Source: Planctomycetaceae bacterium
Lineage (GTDB): Bacteria; Planctomycetota; Planctomycetia; Pirellulales; Pirellulaceae
DNA length: 54,792 nucleotides
NCBI GenBank assembly: GCA_007694185.1
Contig: RECD01000276.1
Span: forward strand, 1-54,792
Direction of reading: 5' to 3'
Part shown: piece by piece, positions 25,735 to 33,361 of the stretch
How positions within the stretch are numbered: position 1 is the first letter of the stretch
How the letters are laid out: the number at the start of each line of letters is the position of its first letter
Notes under the pieces: model-generated
Told to the model about the DNA's origin: nothing
Seen by the model: the letters and a program-made list of their open reading frames with translations, nothing else
Database searches by the model: none
Program-made: the position numbers and the translations under genes

Positions 25735-26699
25735 ATCGCAAGATCCGCGTGATCGATTCTCATACCGGTGGGGAGCCGACGCGGGTCGTGATCGACCCGG
25801 GCTGGGGTCACTTCCCCGCGGGCTGGGGAGAGCGATCGCTCGCCGAGGACCTGCATGCCTTGCGGCGGGACCACGATGATCTGCGTTCGATCTGTCTCCA
25901 CGAACCCCGTGGCGGCGAGGTCTGGGTGGGTGGCCTGCTTTGTCCGCCCGCTGACAAGACCTGCGACTTTGGCGTGATCTTTTTCAATCACATCGGCTAC
26001 CTCGGCATGTGCGGGCATGGCACGATCGGGCTGGTGGTCACGCTGGCTCACCTGGGGCGGATCGAGCCGGGGGCGGTCCGGATCGACACGCCGGTCGGGC
26101 CGGTCGAAGCGGTCTGGCACGGCGGCGCCGAAGTGTCGGTGACGAACGTCCCGAGTCGGCGGATCGCGGCCGGCGTGGTCGTCGAGGTTCCGGGGATCGG
26201 GCAGGTCAGCGGCGATGTCGTCTGGAGCGGCAACCCGTTCTTCTTGGTCCAGCGGCACGACGAGACGATCACGGCGAGCAACGTGGCGCGGTTGACCCAC
26301 GTCGCCCTGGAAATTCGCCGGGCCGTGCGTGCCGCCGGATACGAGCAGGTCGATCACGTCGAACTGTTCGGCCCGCCGAGCACGCCGGATCGGGACTCGA
26401 AGAACTTCGTCCTCTGTCCCGGCGGGGCCTACGATCGTTCACCCTGCGGAACCGGGACGAGCGCAAAGCTGGCCTGCTTGGCCGCCGACGGTCTGCTCGC
26501 AGAGGGGCAGCCCTGGGTGCAGGAGAGCATCATCGGGAGCACGTTCGTGGCGAGTTATCGCTGGGCGGATCGCCAACAGGGAGAAGTGATCCCGACCATC
26601 CGCGGGTCGGCTTACGTCACGGCGGAAGCGGATCTGATGGTCGCCCCGGACGACCCGTTCCCGCAGGGGATTTCCGCCACGAGTGGGGAGCCGGGCTGA
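25731..26699 (+). CDS. 4-hydroxyproline 2-epimerase (proline racemase family)
   Basis: A 322-residue enzyme. Both catalytic cysteines of the proline racemase family are present: C94 in GMCGHGTIG and C239 in DRSPCGTGTSAK. The first Cys separates epimerases from trans-3-hydroxyproline dehydratases, which have Ser or Thr there. Typical text also includes IDSHTGGEPTRVV near the N-terminus and VQESIIGSTFVASYRW near the C-terminus. It converts trans-4-hydroxy-L-proline to cis-4-hydroxy-D-proline, the entry step of bacterial hydroxyproline catabolism. The neighbours, an Xaa-Pro peptidase upstream and a DadA-type oxidase downstream, fit this role. Proline racemase activity cannot be excluded from sequence alone. 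Confidence 0.9.
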   Translation: MNRKIRVIDSHTGGEPTRVVIDPGWGHFPAGWGERSLAEDLHALRRDHDDLRSICLHEPRGGEVWVGGLLCPPADKTCDFGVIFFNHIGYLGMCGHGTIGLVVTLAHLGRIEPGAVRIDTPVGPVEAVWHGGAEVSVTNVPSRRIAAGVVVEVPGIGQVSGDVVWSGNPFFLVQRHDETITASNVARLTHVALEIRRAVRAAGYEQVDHVELFGPPSTPDRDSKNFVLCPGGAYDRSPCGTGTSAKLACLAADGLLAEGQPWVQESIIGSTFVASYRWADRQQGEVIPTIRGSAYVTAEADLMVAPDDPFPQGISATSGEPG

Positions 26700-26801
26700 C
26701 ACCAGCGCGATGTTCTCGCGGCGTTTTTTCCGAGTTTGAGTGCCTGACTGGCGGTCTGTCCGTCGTCCACAGGAATCGAGTCCTCTGTACCGGCGAACCC
26801 T

Positions 26802-28049
26802 ATGAATCAGCATGTGGTCGTGATCGGCGGCGGGGTGATCGGGCTCAGCGTGGCCACGAGCTGCGTCCAACGCGGCCACCAGGTGACACTGATCGACGCG
26901 ACCCCAAGCACCCGCGGGGCCTCGCTGGGCAATGCCGGGATGGTGGTACCGAGCCACTTCACGCCGTTGGCGGCACCGGGCATGGTCGCCTTGGGGATCA
27001 AGTGGATGGCCGACCCCGAATCCCCGTTCTACATCAAGCCCCGGCTCGATTGGGACCTGATCCGTTGGGCGTATCGCTTTTGGCGTTCGTGTACGGCGGC
27101 GAAAGTCCGCCGCGCCGCCCCGGTCCTGCGGGATCTGCATCTGGCCAGCCGGGCGGATTACGCGGAACTGGCTGGCTCCGGCGAGGATCTGGGGTTGGCT
27201 CAGAACGGGTTGATGATGCTTTGCAAAACCCGCGAGACGTTTCAGGAAGAGTCGGAAACGGCCGAAATCGCGAGGGGATTGGGGCTCAACGCGGAAGTCC
27301 TGACGGCGGACGAAGCCGCCGCGTGGGAACCGGGTATCCGAATGGATATTCATGGCGCGATCCGTTACGCCGAGGACTGCCATCTCGATCCGCGCCGCTA
27401 CGTCGCCTCGCGGTTGGCGGCGTTCGATCGGGCCGGCGGCGAATCGATCCGGGATGTCCGGGCGACCGATTGGCGGATGGAAGGCAAACGGATCGCAGCC
27501 GTGGTCACCACGGCCGGGGAGATCGCCGGTGATCAGTTCGTGTTAGCCGGAGGGGCATGGTCGACCGCGTTGGCCCGCCGCTTGGGGCTGCGGTTGCCGA
27601 TGCAAGCCGGCAAGGGTTACAGCTTCACGCACCCCTCGCCGCGGCAGTCCCCCCGAATTTGCGCTATCCTGGTTGAGGCTCGCGTCGCCGTCACGCCGCT
27701 GGGCGGGCAGTTGCGATTCGGCGGCACGATGGAGATCGCCGGGATGGACGAGCGGATCGATCCGAGACGCGTGGCGGGAATCGTCAAGTCGATTCCCCGC
27801 TACTACCCCGAGTTTGCGGTCGAAGATTTCGAGCAGCTGGAGCCCTGGCAGGGGCTGCGTCCCTGCTCGCCCGACGGGTTGCCCTATCTCGGCAAGACGC
27901 GGGCCGTTGACAACCTGATCGTCGCGACCGGCCACGCCATGATGGGCCTTAGCCTCGCGCCGATTACCGGACGGATCGTCGCGTCGTTGGTCGATCGCCA
28001 GCCATCGCCGATCGACTTGAGATGGTTGTCGCCCGACCGTTTCGGTTGA
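26802..28049 (+). CDS. FAD-dependent D-amino acid / D-hydroxyproline dehydrogenase (DadA-like)
   Basis: A 415-residue DAO-family flavoenzyme. It starts with the FAD-binding VVVIGGGVIGLSVATSCVQR, then GASLGNAGMVVPSHFTPLAA, and ends with LRPCSPDGLPYLGKTR and ATGHAMMGLSLAPITGRIV, the pattern of DadA-like D-amino acid dehydrogenases. Because the neighbouring gene is a 4-hydroxyproline 2-epimerase, the likely substrate is cis-4-hydroxy-D-proline, oxidised to the pyrroline compound for the next pathway steps; this is inferred from context. The deaminase and semialdehyde dehydrogenase steps are not in the window. A 102-bp gap separates it from the epimerase. Confidence 0.88.
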   Translation: MNQHVVVIGGGVIGLSVATSCVQRGHQVTLIDATPSTRGASLGNAGMVVPSHFTPLAAPGMVALGIKWMADPESPFYIKPRLDWDLIRWAYRFWRSCTAAKVRRAAPVLRDLHLASRADYAELAGSGEDLGLAQNGLMMLCKTRETFQEESETAEIARGLGLNAEVLTADEAAAWEPGIRMDIHGAIRYAEDCHLDPRRYVASRLAAFDRAGGESIRDVRATDWRMEGKRIAAVVTTAGEIAGDQFVLAGGAWSTALARRLGLRLPMQAGKGYSFTHPSPRQSPRICAILVEARVAVTPLGGQLRFGGTMEIAGMDERIDPRRVAGIVKSIPRYYPEFAVEDFEQLEPWQGLRPCSPDGLPYLGKTRAVDNLIVATGHAMMGLSLAPITGRIVASLVDRQPSPIDLRWLSPDRFG

Positions 28050-28065
28050 CGGACGCCGCTCGCGA

Positions 28066-28722
28066 TCAGAGCAGCTTGGCCGCTTTGGCGAGTGCCTCGT
28101 CGCTGCCTGCAACCAGCAGCGTGTCCGAATCGGTGAGGGTCGAATCGGGATCGGGCGAGGGGACGATCGTGTCGTTGAGCATGTCGTGCAACGCGATCAC
28201 GGTGATGTCGTACGTCTGGCGAAGTTTCAATTGGCGGATCGTTTTGCCGTTCCATTTCTCCGGCACCGCCATCTCCTGGATGCTGAATCCATCCCCGAGC
28301 CGCACGTAGTTCAACAACGCGGTGCCCGACAAACGTGTCGCTAAGGCGGTGGCCGAGTCCCGCTCGGGAAAGACGGTTTCCGTGACCCCGATCCGCTTCA
28401 TCACCCGGGCGTGATCGCGGGAAATCACCTTGACGTAGACCTCCTTCACCTTCAGGTCGTGAAGCGCCATCGTCGCCAGGATGCTGGCGGTGATGTCATC
28501 GCCGGTGGCGATCACGCCGACGTCCGCGTCCGCCGCGCCGAGTCGCTGGAGCGTTTGCAATTCGGTGCCGTCGCCAACCGCGGCACGGGCGACCAACGGG
28601 GCGATCCGGTCGACCACCTCTCCGTCGCTGTCGATCACGATCACATCATGTCCGGCCGAGCTCAACGCTTCGGCCGCCCCGAATCCGAAATTGCCAAGCC
28701 CGATCACCACAAAACGTTTCAT
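28066..28722 (-). CDS. TrkA/KtrA-type potassium uptake regulator
   Basis: A 218-residue RCK protein, the cytoplasmic gating subunit of Trk/Ktr potassium transporters. It has one Rossmann domain ([17 protein letters not shown], then [12 protein letters not shown] and [20 protein letters not shown]) and one RCK_C domain (residues ~135-215, [20 protein letters not shown]). That is one RCK unit, as in KtrA, unlike the duplicated E. coli TrkA. It starts 33 bp after the membrane subunit gene and is probably co-transcribed with it. Its end is 16 bp from the convergent DadA-like gene. Confidence 0.92.
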   Translation of the reverse strand: MKRFVVIGLGNFGFGAAEALSSAGHDVIVIDSDGEVVDRIAPLVARAAVGDGTELQTLQRLGAADADVGVIATGDDITASILATMALHDLKVKEVYVKVISRDHARVMKRIGVTETVFPERDSATALATRLSGTALLNYVRLGDGFSIQEMAVPEKWNGKTIRQLKLRQTYDITVIALHDMLNDTIVPSPDPDSTLTDSDTLLVAGSDEALAKAAKLL

Positions 28723-28755
28723 TGGAACTCTCGGCGTGCGTTCTCGCCCCCGGCA

Positions 28756-30198
28756 TCAGCCGACGACGACGTCTTCGTAAGCGTAGCGAAAATGGCCCCG
28801 GCGAGGCCGGCGCAGGATCAGGGCCGCGGCCAATGTCAAAGGGCCCACCCGCCCGAGGAGCATCAGCAGCGTCAGCATCAAACGACCACCGGTCGACAGG
28901 TCGGAGGTCAGGCCCATCGACAATCCGACCGTGTTGAAGGCGCTGACGACTTCGAACATCCGGATCAGGAATCGGCCTTCCCGATCTTCCAACGGCTCGG
29001 TTCGCGCCATCACGAACATGCCGACGGCGACCGTCGCCACCGCGACCACCATCAGCCCGACCGCCCGCTGGATCGTCTCGTCCGGCACCGAACGGCCGGC
29101 GAAGGATGTCGCCGGCTGGGAGCGCAGGCGTGACCAGGCGAGCAAACCGATCAGGGCAAAGGTCGTGGTCTTGAGCCCCCCGGCGGTCGACCCGGGCGAG
29201 CCGCCGATCATCATCAGCAGGATAGTTAAGAAGTTGCCGCTGTCGGTCACGTCCGCATAGTCGACCGTGTTGAAGCCGGCCGTGCGCGCCGTGACGCTCA
29301 TGAACAACCCGTTGCAAACCCGATCGATCGGCTTCATCCCGGCCAAGGAGGACTCCGATTCGAACCACACGAACAGGATTCCGCCGCCCACCACCAGGAC
29401 GGCTGTCGTCCAGAGCACCAAGCGGCTGTGGAGCGACATCCGGAATCGTGTTCGGCCCCGCAGGTCGCCAAGTGCGAGGACCGTTTCCTCCATCGTCAAG
29501 AAACCGATCCCACCGAGAATGATCAGAATCATCACCACAAGGAGGGTGGCGGGAGCCGTTTGAAAGCCGACCATCGAATCGGAAAAGTTCGAGAATCCGG
29601 CGTTGCAGAACGCGCTGACCGAGTGAAAAACGGCCGGCCACATCGCCTCGCTCCAACCCAGTTTCGGCCCCCAAAGCAAAAACAAAGTGACGGCGCCCAA
29701 GGCCTCCAGCGCCAACGTGAACCGCACGACATCCAACATCAATCGCTTGGAATCGATGTTCGGCGCGGCATCCCGGATTCCGTGCGCGAGGGTCTCCGCA
29801 CGCAGCGATAACCGCTTGCCAAGCGCCACGATGATCAGACTGGTGAAGGCCAACATCCCCAGCCCTCCCAATTGGATCAGCAGTAGCAAATACGCCTGGC
29901 CCAACGGGGTGAAGTGCGTCGCCGTATCGGTCACGATCAAGCCCGTCACGCAGACGGCGCTGGTGGCCGTGAAGGCGGCATCGACCCAGCCCAGCGGGGA
30001 AGAGACGTACAGCCCCGGCAAGGCCTTCAGGCCGAGCGTCCCGACTGCGATCAACAACAAAAAGGAGCCGACAAACATCTGGGGCGGAGTCAGCCCCTGC
30101 CAGAGGCTGACGTGGCGACCCTGAGGAATATCCCAGCGTCGATTCACAACCGCTGATTTCGCCGGTTTCGCGGATCGGTTCGAGCGGTTGGAAGCCAC
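28756..30198 (-). CDS. TrkH/KtrB-type potassium transporter
   Basis: A ~480-residue polytopic membrane protein with the four pore-loop repeats of TrkH/KtrB: ATSAVCVTGLIVTD, HSVSAFCNAGFSNFSD, FMSVTARTAGFNTVDY and FEVVSAFNTVGLSMGL. About eight to ten hydrophobic helices surround them. It imports potassium, gated by the RCK protein encoded next. The start is uncertain; GTG 30198 with TGAGG upstream is chosen, and the frame extends further upstream without protein-like text. GTG starts a few tens of codons later are also possible. Confidence 0.9.
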   Translation of the reverse strand: MASNRSNRSAKPAKSAVVNRRWDIPQGRHVSLWQGLTPPQMFVGSFLLLIAVGTLGLKALPGLYVSSPLGWVDAAFTATSAVCVTGLIVTDTATHFTPLGQAYLLLLIQLGGLGMLAFTSLIIVALGKRLSLRAETLAHGIRDAAPNIDSKRLMLDVVRFTLALEALGAVTLFLLWGPKLGWSEAMWPAVFHSVSAFCNAGFSNFSDSMVGFQTAPATLLVVMILIILGGIGFLTMEETVLALGDLRGRTRFRMSLHSRLVLWTTAVLVVGGGILFVWFESESSLAGMKPIDRVCNGLFMSVTARTAGFNTVDYADVTDSGNFLTILLMMIGGSPGSTAGGLKTTTFALIGLLAWSRLRSQPATSFAGRSVPDETIQRAVGLMVVAVATVAVGMFVMARTEPLEDREGRFLIRMFEVVSAFNTVGLSMGLTSDLSTGGRLMLTLLMLLGRVGPLTLAAALILRRPRRGHFRYAYEDVVVG

Positions 30199-30527
30199 GT
30201 GTTGCCTCAGCAGGCGAGTCCGCCAACCGTCCCAGGGACCGCTCGGCCATTGTCGACTCAAAACGACGACAAACGCTATCAAATAGCTTGTCACTCCGCT
30301 ATCGGCCCCAGCCCGAGACGCGGTGGTTGTCGCGGTTCCCGACGGGCGGTTTCGCTGGACCTTCACCTCCCCCTGCGCTAAACTCGATCGATGGGTGATC
30401 CTTGTTCAGCGATCGCTGGTCAATGATCGGACGCGGTTGTTGGCTCTCCTGCGCGCTATCTGCACCATTCGATCTTCCCCCTTGGCGAAAGACCTGCCGC
30501 GTCGATCGCCGCCCCTGAGGCCGCCTG
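30199..30527. other. Divergent intergenic region
   Basis: This 329-bp gap lies between the potassium transporter gene and the orphan exported protein. I see no gene. A plausible promoter for the rightward gene is at 30356-30384, and a small inverted repeat GCTAT-CAA-ATAGC lies near 30274. Confidence 0.5.
30356..30384 (+). promoter_or_regulatory. Candidate sigma-70 promoter for the 30528 gene
   Basis: TGGACC and TAAACT are separated by 17 bp; each matches the consensus -35 and -10 at 4 of 6 bases. It lies 144 bp upstream of the ATG. Promoter calls in this phylum are uncertain. Confidence 0.35.
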
Positions 30528-31814
30528 ATGCATCCTTTCACCGCACAAACCTCTGTCGACGACGTGTCGGTTGGGATCGAGCCCGGCGAGATTCGATCGG
30601 TCGCACATTCAATCTGCCGCGGCATGTTTGCCGGCCGCGATAGGCCCGCTTGGGAGGTGGCGGTTCACTGGCTGATTGCCGGCTTGATCACGCTCACCGT
30701 TTCGTTGGCAACGCTCGGCAACGGATTGGCCCTGCAACCGCCGGACCCGGTCGCGACGGACGATTCCGAGCCGGTAGCCGATGAGCCGGATCCGAGCGAG
30801 GAGGGCGAGAAAGCGGAAAACGCAGAGGAGGGAACGGAGGTTGATGCTCAGTACGATCTCAGCGAAGCGATGACTTTGGAGGATGCCTTGCGGCAGATTT
30901 CGGCCGTGTCCGACGTCGAGTTTCGGCATCCTTTGCCCGAGGAGACCCCGGTCATGCCGCTGCCGGGACCGACGTCGTTTTGGCGGGCACTCGATCATGT
31001 CTTGGATGAAGCTTCGCTGGATATCGATCCCTACGGGGGGGACGCGGGGACTCTGAGGCTCAGACCGAGTCAATCGCAGCGGCCGCGCCGAACCTTTTCG
31101 GCGGCTTACGCCGGGATCTTTCGGTTGGAGCCGACCGTGGTGACCAATCGTCGGGTGTTGCGTCACCCGGTGCTCAGCGGCCTGAGCGTCGAACTGGAAA
31201 TGGCGTGGCAGCCGGGCAAGACGCCGATTTCGCTGTCGTTGCCGCTGGACCAGATTCGCGGGCTGCTCGATAGCGGCGAGGTGCTGACCGGTACCGGCGG
31301 TGCGACGCTCGATGTCGCCACCGGCCGCGACATCCCGCTCGCGATCATCTCCGTACCGCTTCAAGCCCCCCTGCAGCAGTCCGAAAAGATCGTGGAGTTG
31401 ATCGGCCGCTTGAGAATGTTGCTGCCCGTTGAAACCCACCAGTTCGAGTTTCCGCTTGAATCCGCGACCGAGTCGCAGACGGTCGGATCAGTCCAGGTTC
31501 GGCCCGAGGGGGTTAGGCTGAACGAACAGCTTCACGAGGTGCGACTGGGGATCGAGGTCGACGTGCCGCCCGAGGCGATGGAAAGTCATCGCGGCTTTTT
31601 GCTCGACAACGGGGTCTATGCGGTCGATGCCACTGGCAGGCGGGCCGAACATCTCGGCTATCAACTTTATCGGCAGGTGAAAAACGGCATCGGGATTGCC
31701 TACCTGTTCGATTTGGGCGAGTCCGCAGCCGGCTGGAAATTGGTTTATGAATCGCCGACCCGGATCATCAGGGAAGAGGTCGAGTTTCGGATCGAGCAGA
31801 TTCCGTTGCCGTGA
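30528..31814 (+). CDS. Orphan exported protein with an acidic linker and secretin-like N-terminal segment
   Basis: A 428-residue protein I do not recognise. A hydrophobic segment (~46-64, WLIAGLITLTVSLATLG) is preceded by a 45-residue N-tail, fitting an export signal or membrane anchor. An acidic linker follows (DDSEPVADEPDPSEEGEKAE). The next part (MTLEDALRQISAVSDVEFRH then FWRALDHVLDEASLDIDPY, ~95-150) looks like the short N-terminal fold seen in secretins and their partners, and the rest is a beta-rich region ending in EVEFRIEQIPLP. GAGG lies 8 nt upstream of the ATG. It could be an envelope protein; function unknown. Confidence 0.75.
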   Translation: MHPFTAQTSVDDVSVGIEPGEIRSVAHSICRGMFAGRDRPAWEVAVHWLIAGLITLTVSLATLGNGLALQPPDPVATDDSEPVADEPDPSEEGEKAENAEEGTEVDAQYDLSEAMTLEDALRQISAVSDVEFRHPLPEETPVMPLPGPTSFWRALDHVLDEASLDIDPYGGDAGTLRLRPSQSQRPRRTFSAAYAGIFRLEPTVVTNRRVLRHPVLSGLSVELEMAWQPGKTPISLSLPLDQIRGLLDSGEVLTGTGGATLDVATGRDIPLAIISVPLQAPLQQSEKIVELIGRLRMLLPVETHQFEFPLESATESQTVGSVQVRPEGVRLNEQLHEVRLGIEVDVPPEAMESHRGFLLDNGVYAVDATGRRAEHLGYQLYRQVKNGIGIAYLFDLGESAAGWKLVYESPTRIIREEVEFRIEQIPLP

Positions 31815-31863
31815 CGCGATCACCTCTTGATACGTTCTGCCCCGCGATCGGCCGCGGCCCGAA

Positions 31864-32220
31864 TCAGGCCTGGTAGTCGATCCGAGAGATCGGTTGGTCG
31901 CCGTTCTCGGCCCCGAGGCGGTTGAACCGGTCGCGTCCGGGATCGGGCTGGCCCTGGTCTTCCTCATCGGCCGCCTGAGAAGACGTTTCCGTCTCCAGAC
32001 TTGCTCGTCCGCGAAACGGTCCTCCGGCCCAGCGTCCGTCACCGTCTGAATCGCCCGCCGCATCGCTGCAGAAGACCGTTGAGCGAGCGATTCGCAATTC
32101 CGCAGTTCGCGCCGCGTGCATCGCGTTTCGGTTCGCGGTGGCGGCGGCCGACAGCGCGGTCGCCGGAATGGCGGCGAAACGGTTGGTCGCGTGAGGCTGC
32201 AAGGCGTCGGGAACATTCAT
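31864..32220 (-). CDS. Small hypothetical protein
   Basis: A 118-residue protein with an Ala-rich helical N-terminal half (ALSAAATANRNAMHAARTAE) and an acidic, low-complexity C-terminal half. ATG 32220 is chosen over one six codons upstream. It is convergent with the 30528 gene, 49 bp apart. It has no signal peptide and I recognise no family. The reading frame has protein-like composition but could be spurious. Confidence 0.5.
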   Translation of the reverse strand: MNVPDALQPHATNRFAAIPATALSAAATANRNAMHAARTAELRIARSTVFCSDAAGDSDGDGRWAGGPFRGRASLETETSSQAADEEDQGQPDPGRDRFNRLGAENGDQPISRIDYQA

Positions 32221-32294
32221 CGGTGCGGCACACGGCAAAGGGGGCGGTAGCAGGCCAGGGGCGGCGGAGAATCCGCCGAAACGACGGCTTCTGA

Positions 32295-32327
32295 TTGACT
32301 TATCGTCGCTTCAGAACCGTCTATGCT
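32295..32327 (+). promoter_or_regulatory. Weak promoter candidate for the esterase gene
   Basis: TTGACT (5 of 6 to consensus) is followed after 21 bp by TATGCT, overlapping TAGGAT at 32327. The spacing is too long for an ideal sigma-70 promoter. It lies ~95 bp upstream of the ATG. Confidence 0.3.
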
Positions 32328-32421
32328 AGGATTTGTCGTGGCCGCTCCGAGAAACCACAGATCGGCAGTTTCGGCCGACCGACTTTTCCGCCCCAGCCGT
32401 TCTCCCTCTTCGAGGCTGTCC

Positions 32422-33312
32422 ATGAACCGGTTCTGCTCCCGTCCACTGTTCTGCCTGATCGCCCTGTTCATTTCGACCGTTTCGGGCGTCGACCGGGCGG
32501 CGGCGCAACCGACCGCTTCGAGGGTCGATATCACGACGGATGTCGTCTACGGCCACAAGCACGGCCTGGCGATGACGTTTGACGTTTTTCAGCCGCAATC
32601 GGCCAATGGCGCCGGGGTGCTGTTCATGGTCAGCGGCGGCTGGTATTCGAATTGGTCGCCTCCGGAACAGTTGCTGGGGCTGTTGCGTCCGTTGACCGAC
32701 GCCGGCTTCACGGTGTTTGCGGTCCGGCACGGCAGCAGTCCTAAGTTCGGCATCCCGGAAGCGGTCAGCGACGTTCGACGCGCCGTTCGGGTGATCCGCA
32801 TGCGGGCGGACGAGTTCGGGATCGAGCCGGAGCGGTTGGGGGTGTTCGGGATGAGTGCCGGCGGACACCTTTCGCTGATGTTGGGGACGACCGGAGACGA
32901 CGGGAACCCGGATGTTCCGGATGCTGTCGATCGGGTCGGCAATCGCGTCCAGGCGGTCGTCGCCTGGGTCGCCCCGACCGATTTGACGATTTTGATCCAC
33001 AGTTCTCCGGAATCGTTGCCGGCCCACAAGAACTTCCCCGCCTTGGACCTCGATCCGCGGGCGGCGGCCGACCACTCGCCGCTGACGCATGTCACTGCGG
33101 ACGACGCCCCGGCGTTGCTGTTGGCCGGCGACGCTGATGACTTAGTCCCGATCGCCCACAGTCGCCGGATTCGGGATGAGTTCCAGCGGGTCGGCGTGAC
33201 GCACGAACTGATCGAGTTTCCCGGGGCCGGACATGGGATCGGGGGCGAGCAGTTGGCGCAGGGGACTCGAGCAATGGTCGACTGGTTTCGAGATCACCTG
33301 CTGGAGGACTGA
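32422..33312 (+). CDS. Secreted alpha/beta-hydrolase (esterase-like)
   Basis: A 296-residue protein with a signal peptide (RPLFCLIALFISTVSG, then AAAQ). It is an alpha/beta-hydrolase of the BD-FAE/lipolytic group: nucleophile elbow GMSAGG, oxyanion-side GVLFMVSGGWYSNW, acid residue in LLLAGDADDLVPI and His in FPGAGHGIGG. It would hydrolyse esters outside the cytoplasm, perhaps acetyl groups on polysaccharides (inference). ATG 32422 is chosen because it yields the signal peptide; the upstream frame has no such character. The gene is convergent with the di-CxxCH gene, 49 bp apart. Confidence 0.88.
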   Translation: MNRFCSRPLFCLIALFISTVSGVDRAAAQPTASRVDITTDVVYGHKHGLAMTFDVFQPQSANGAGVLFMVSGGWYSNWSPPEQLLGLLRPLTDAGFTVFAVRHGSSPKFGIPEAVSDVRRAVRVIRMRADEFGIEPERLGVFGMSAGGHLSLMLGTTGDDGNPDVPDAVDRVGNRVQAVVAWVAPTDLTILIHSSPESLPAHKNFPALDLDPRAAADHSPLTHVTADDAPALLLAGDADDLVPIAHSRRIRDEFQRVGVTHELIEFPGAGHGIGGEQLAQGTRAMVDWFRDHLLED

Positions 33313-33361
33313 GTTCCTACGCTTGCCATCGCGTGGCGGATAGGCATCGGAAACCGCCCGT

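Noticed and set aside
26009-27532. 507-codon plus frame spanning the epimerase and dehydrogenase genes
   Set aside because: It overlaps two well-supported genes in another frame and reads as low-complexity G/R/D text.
28646-30250. 534-codon minus frame over the potassium transporter
   Set aside because: Shadow frame; the TrkH pore-loop motifs are in the other minus frame.
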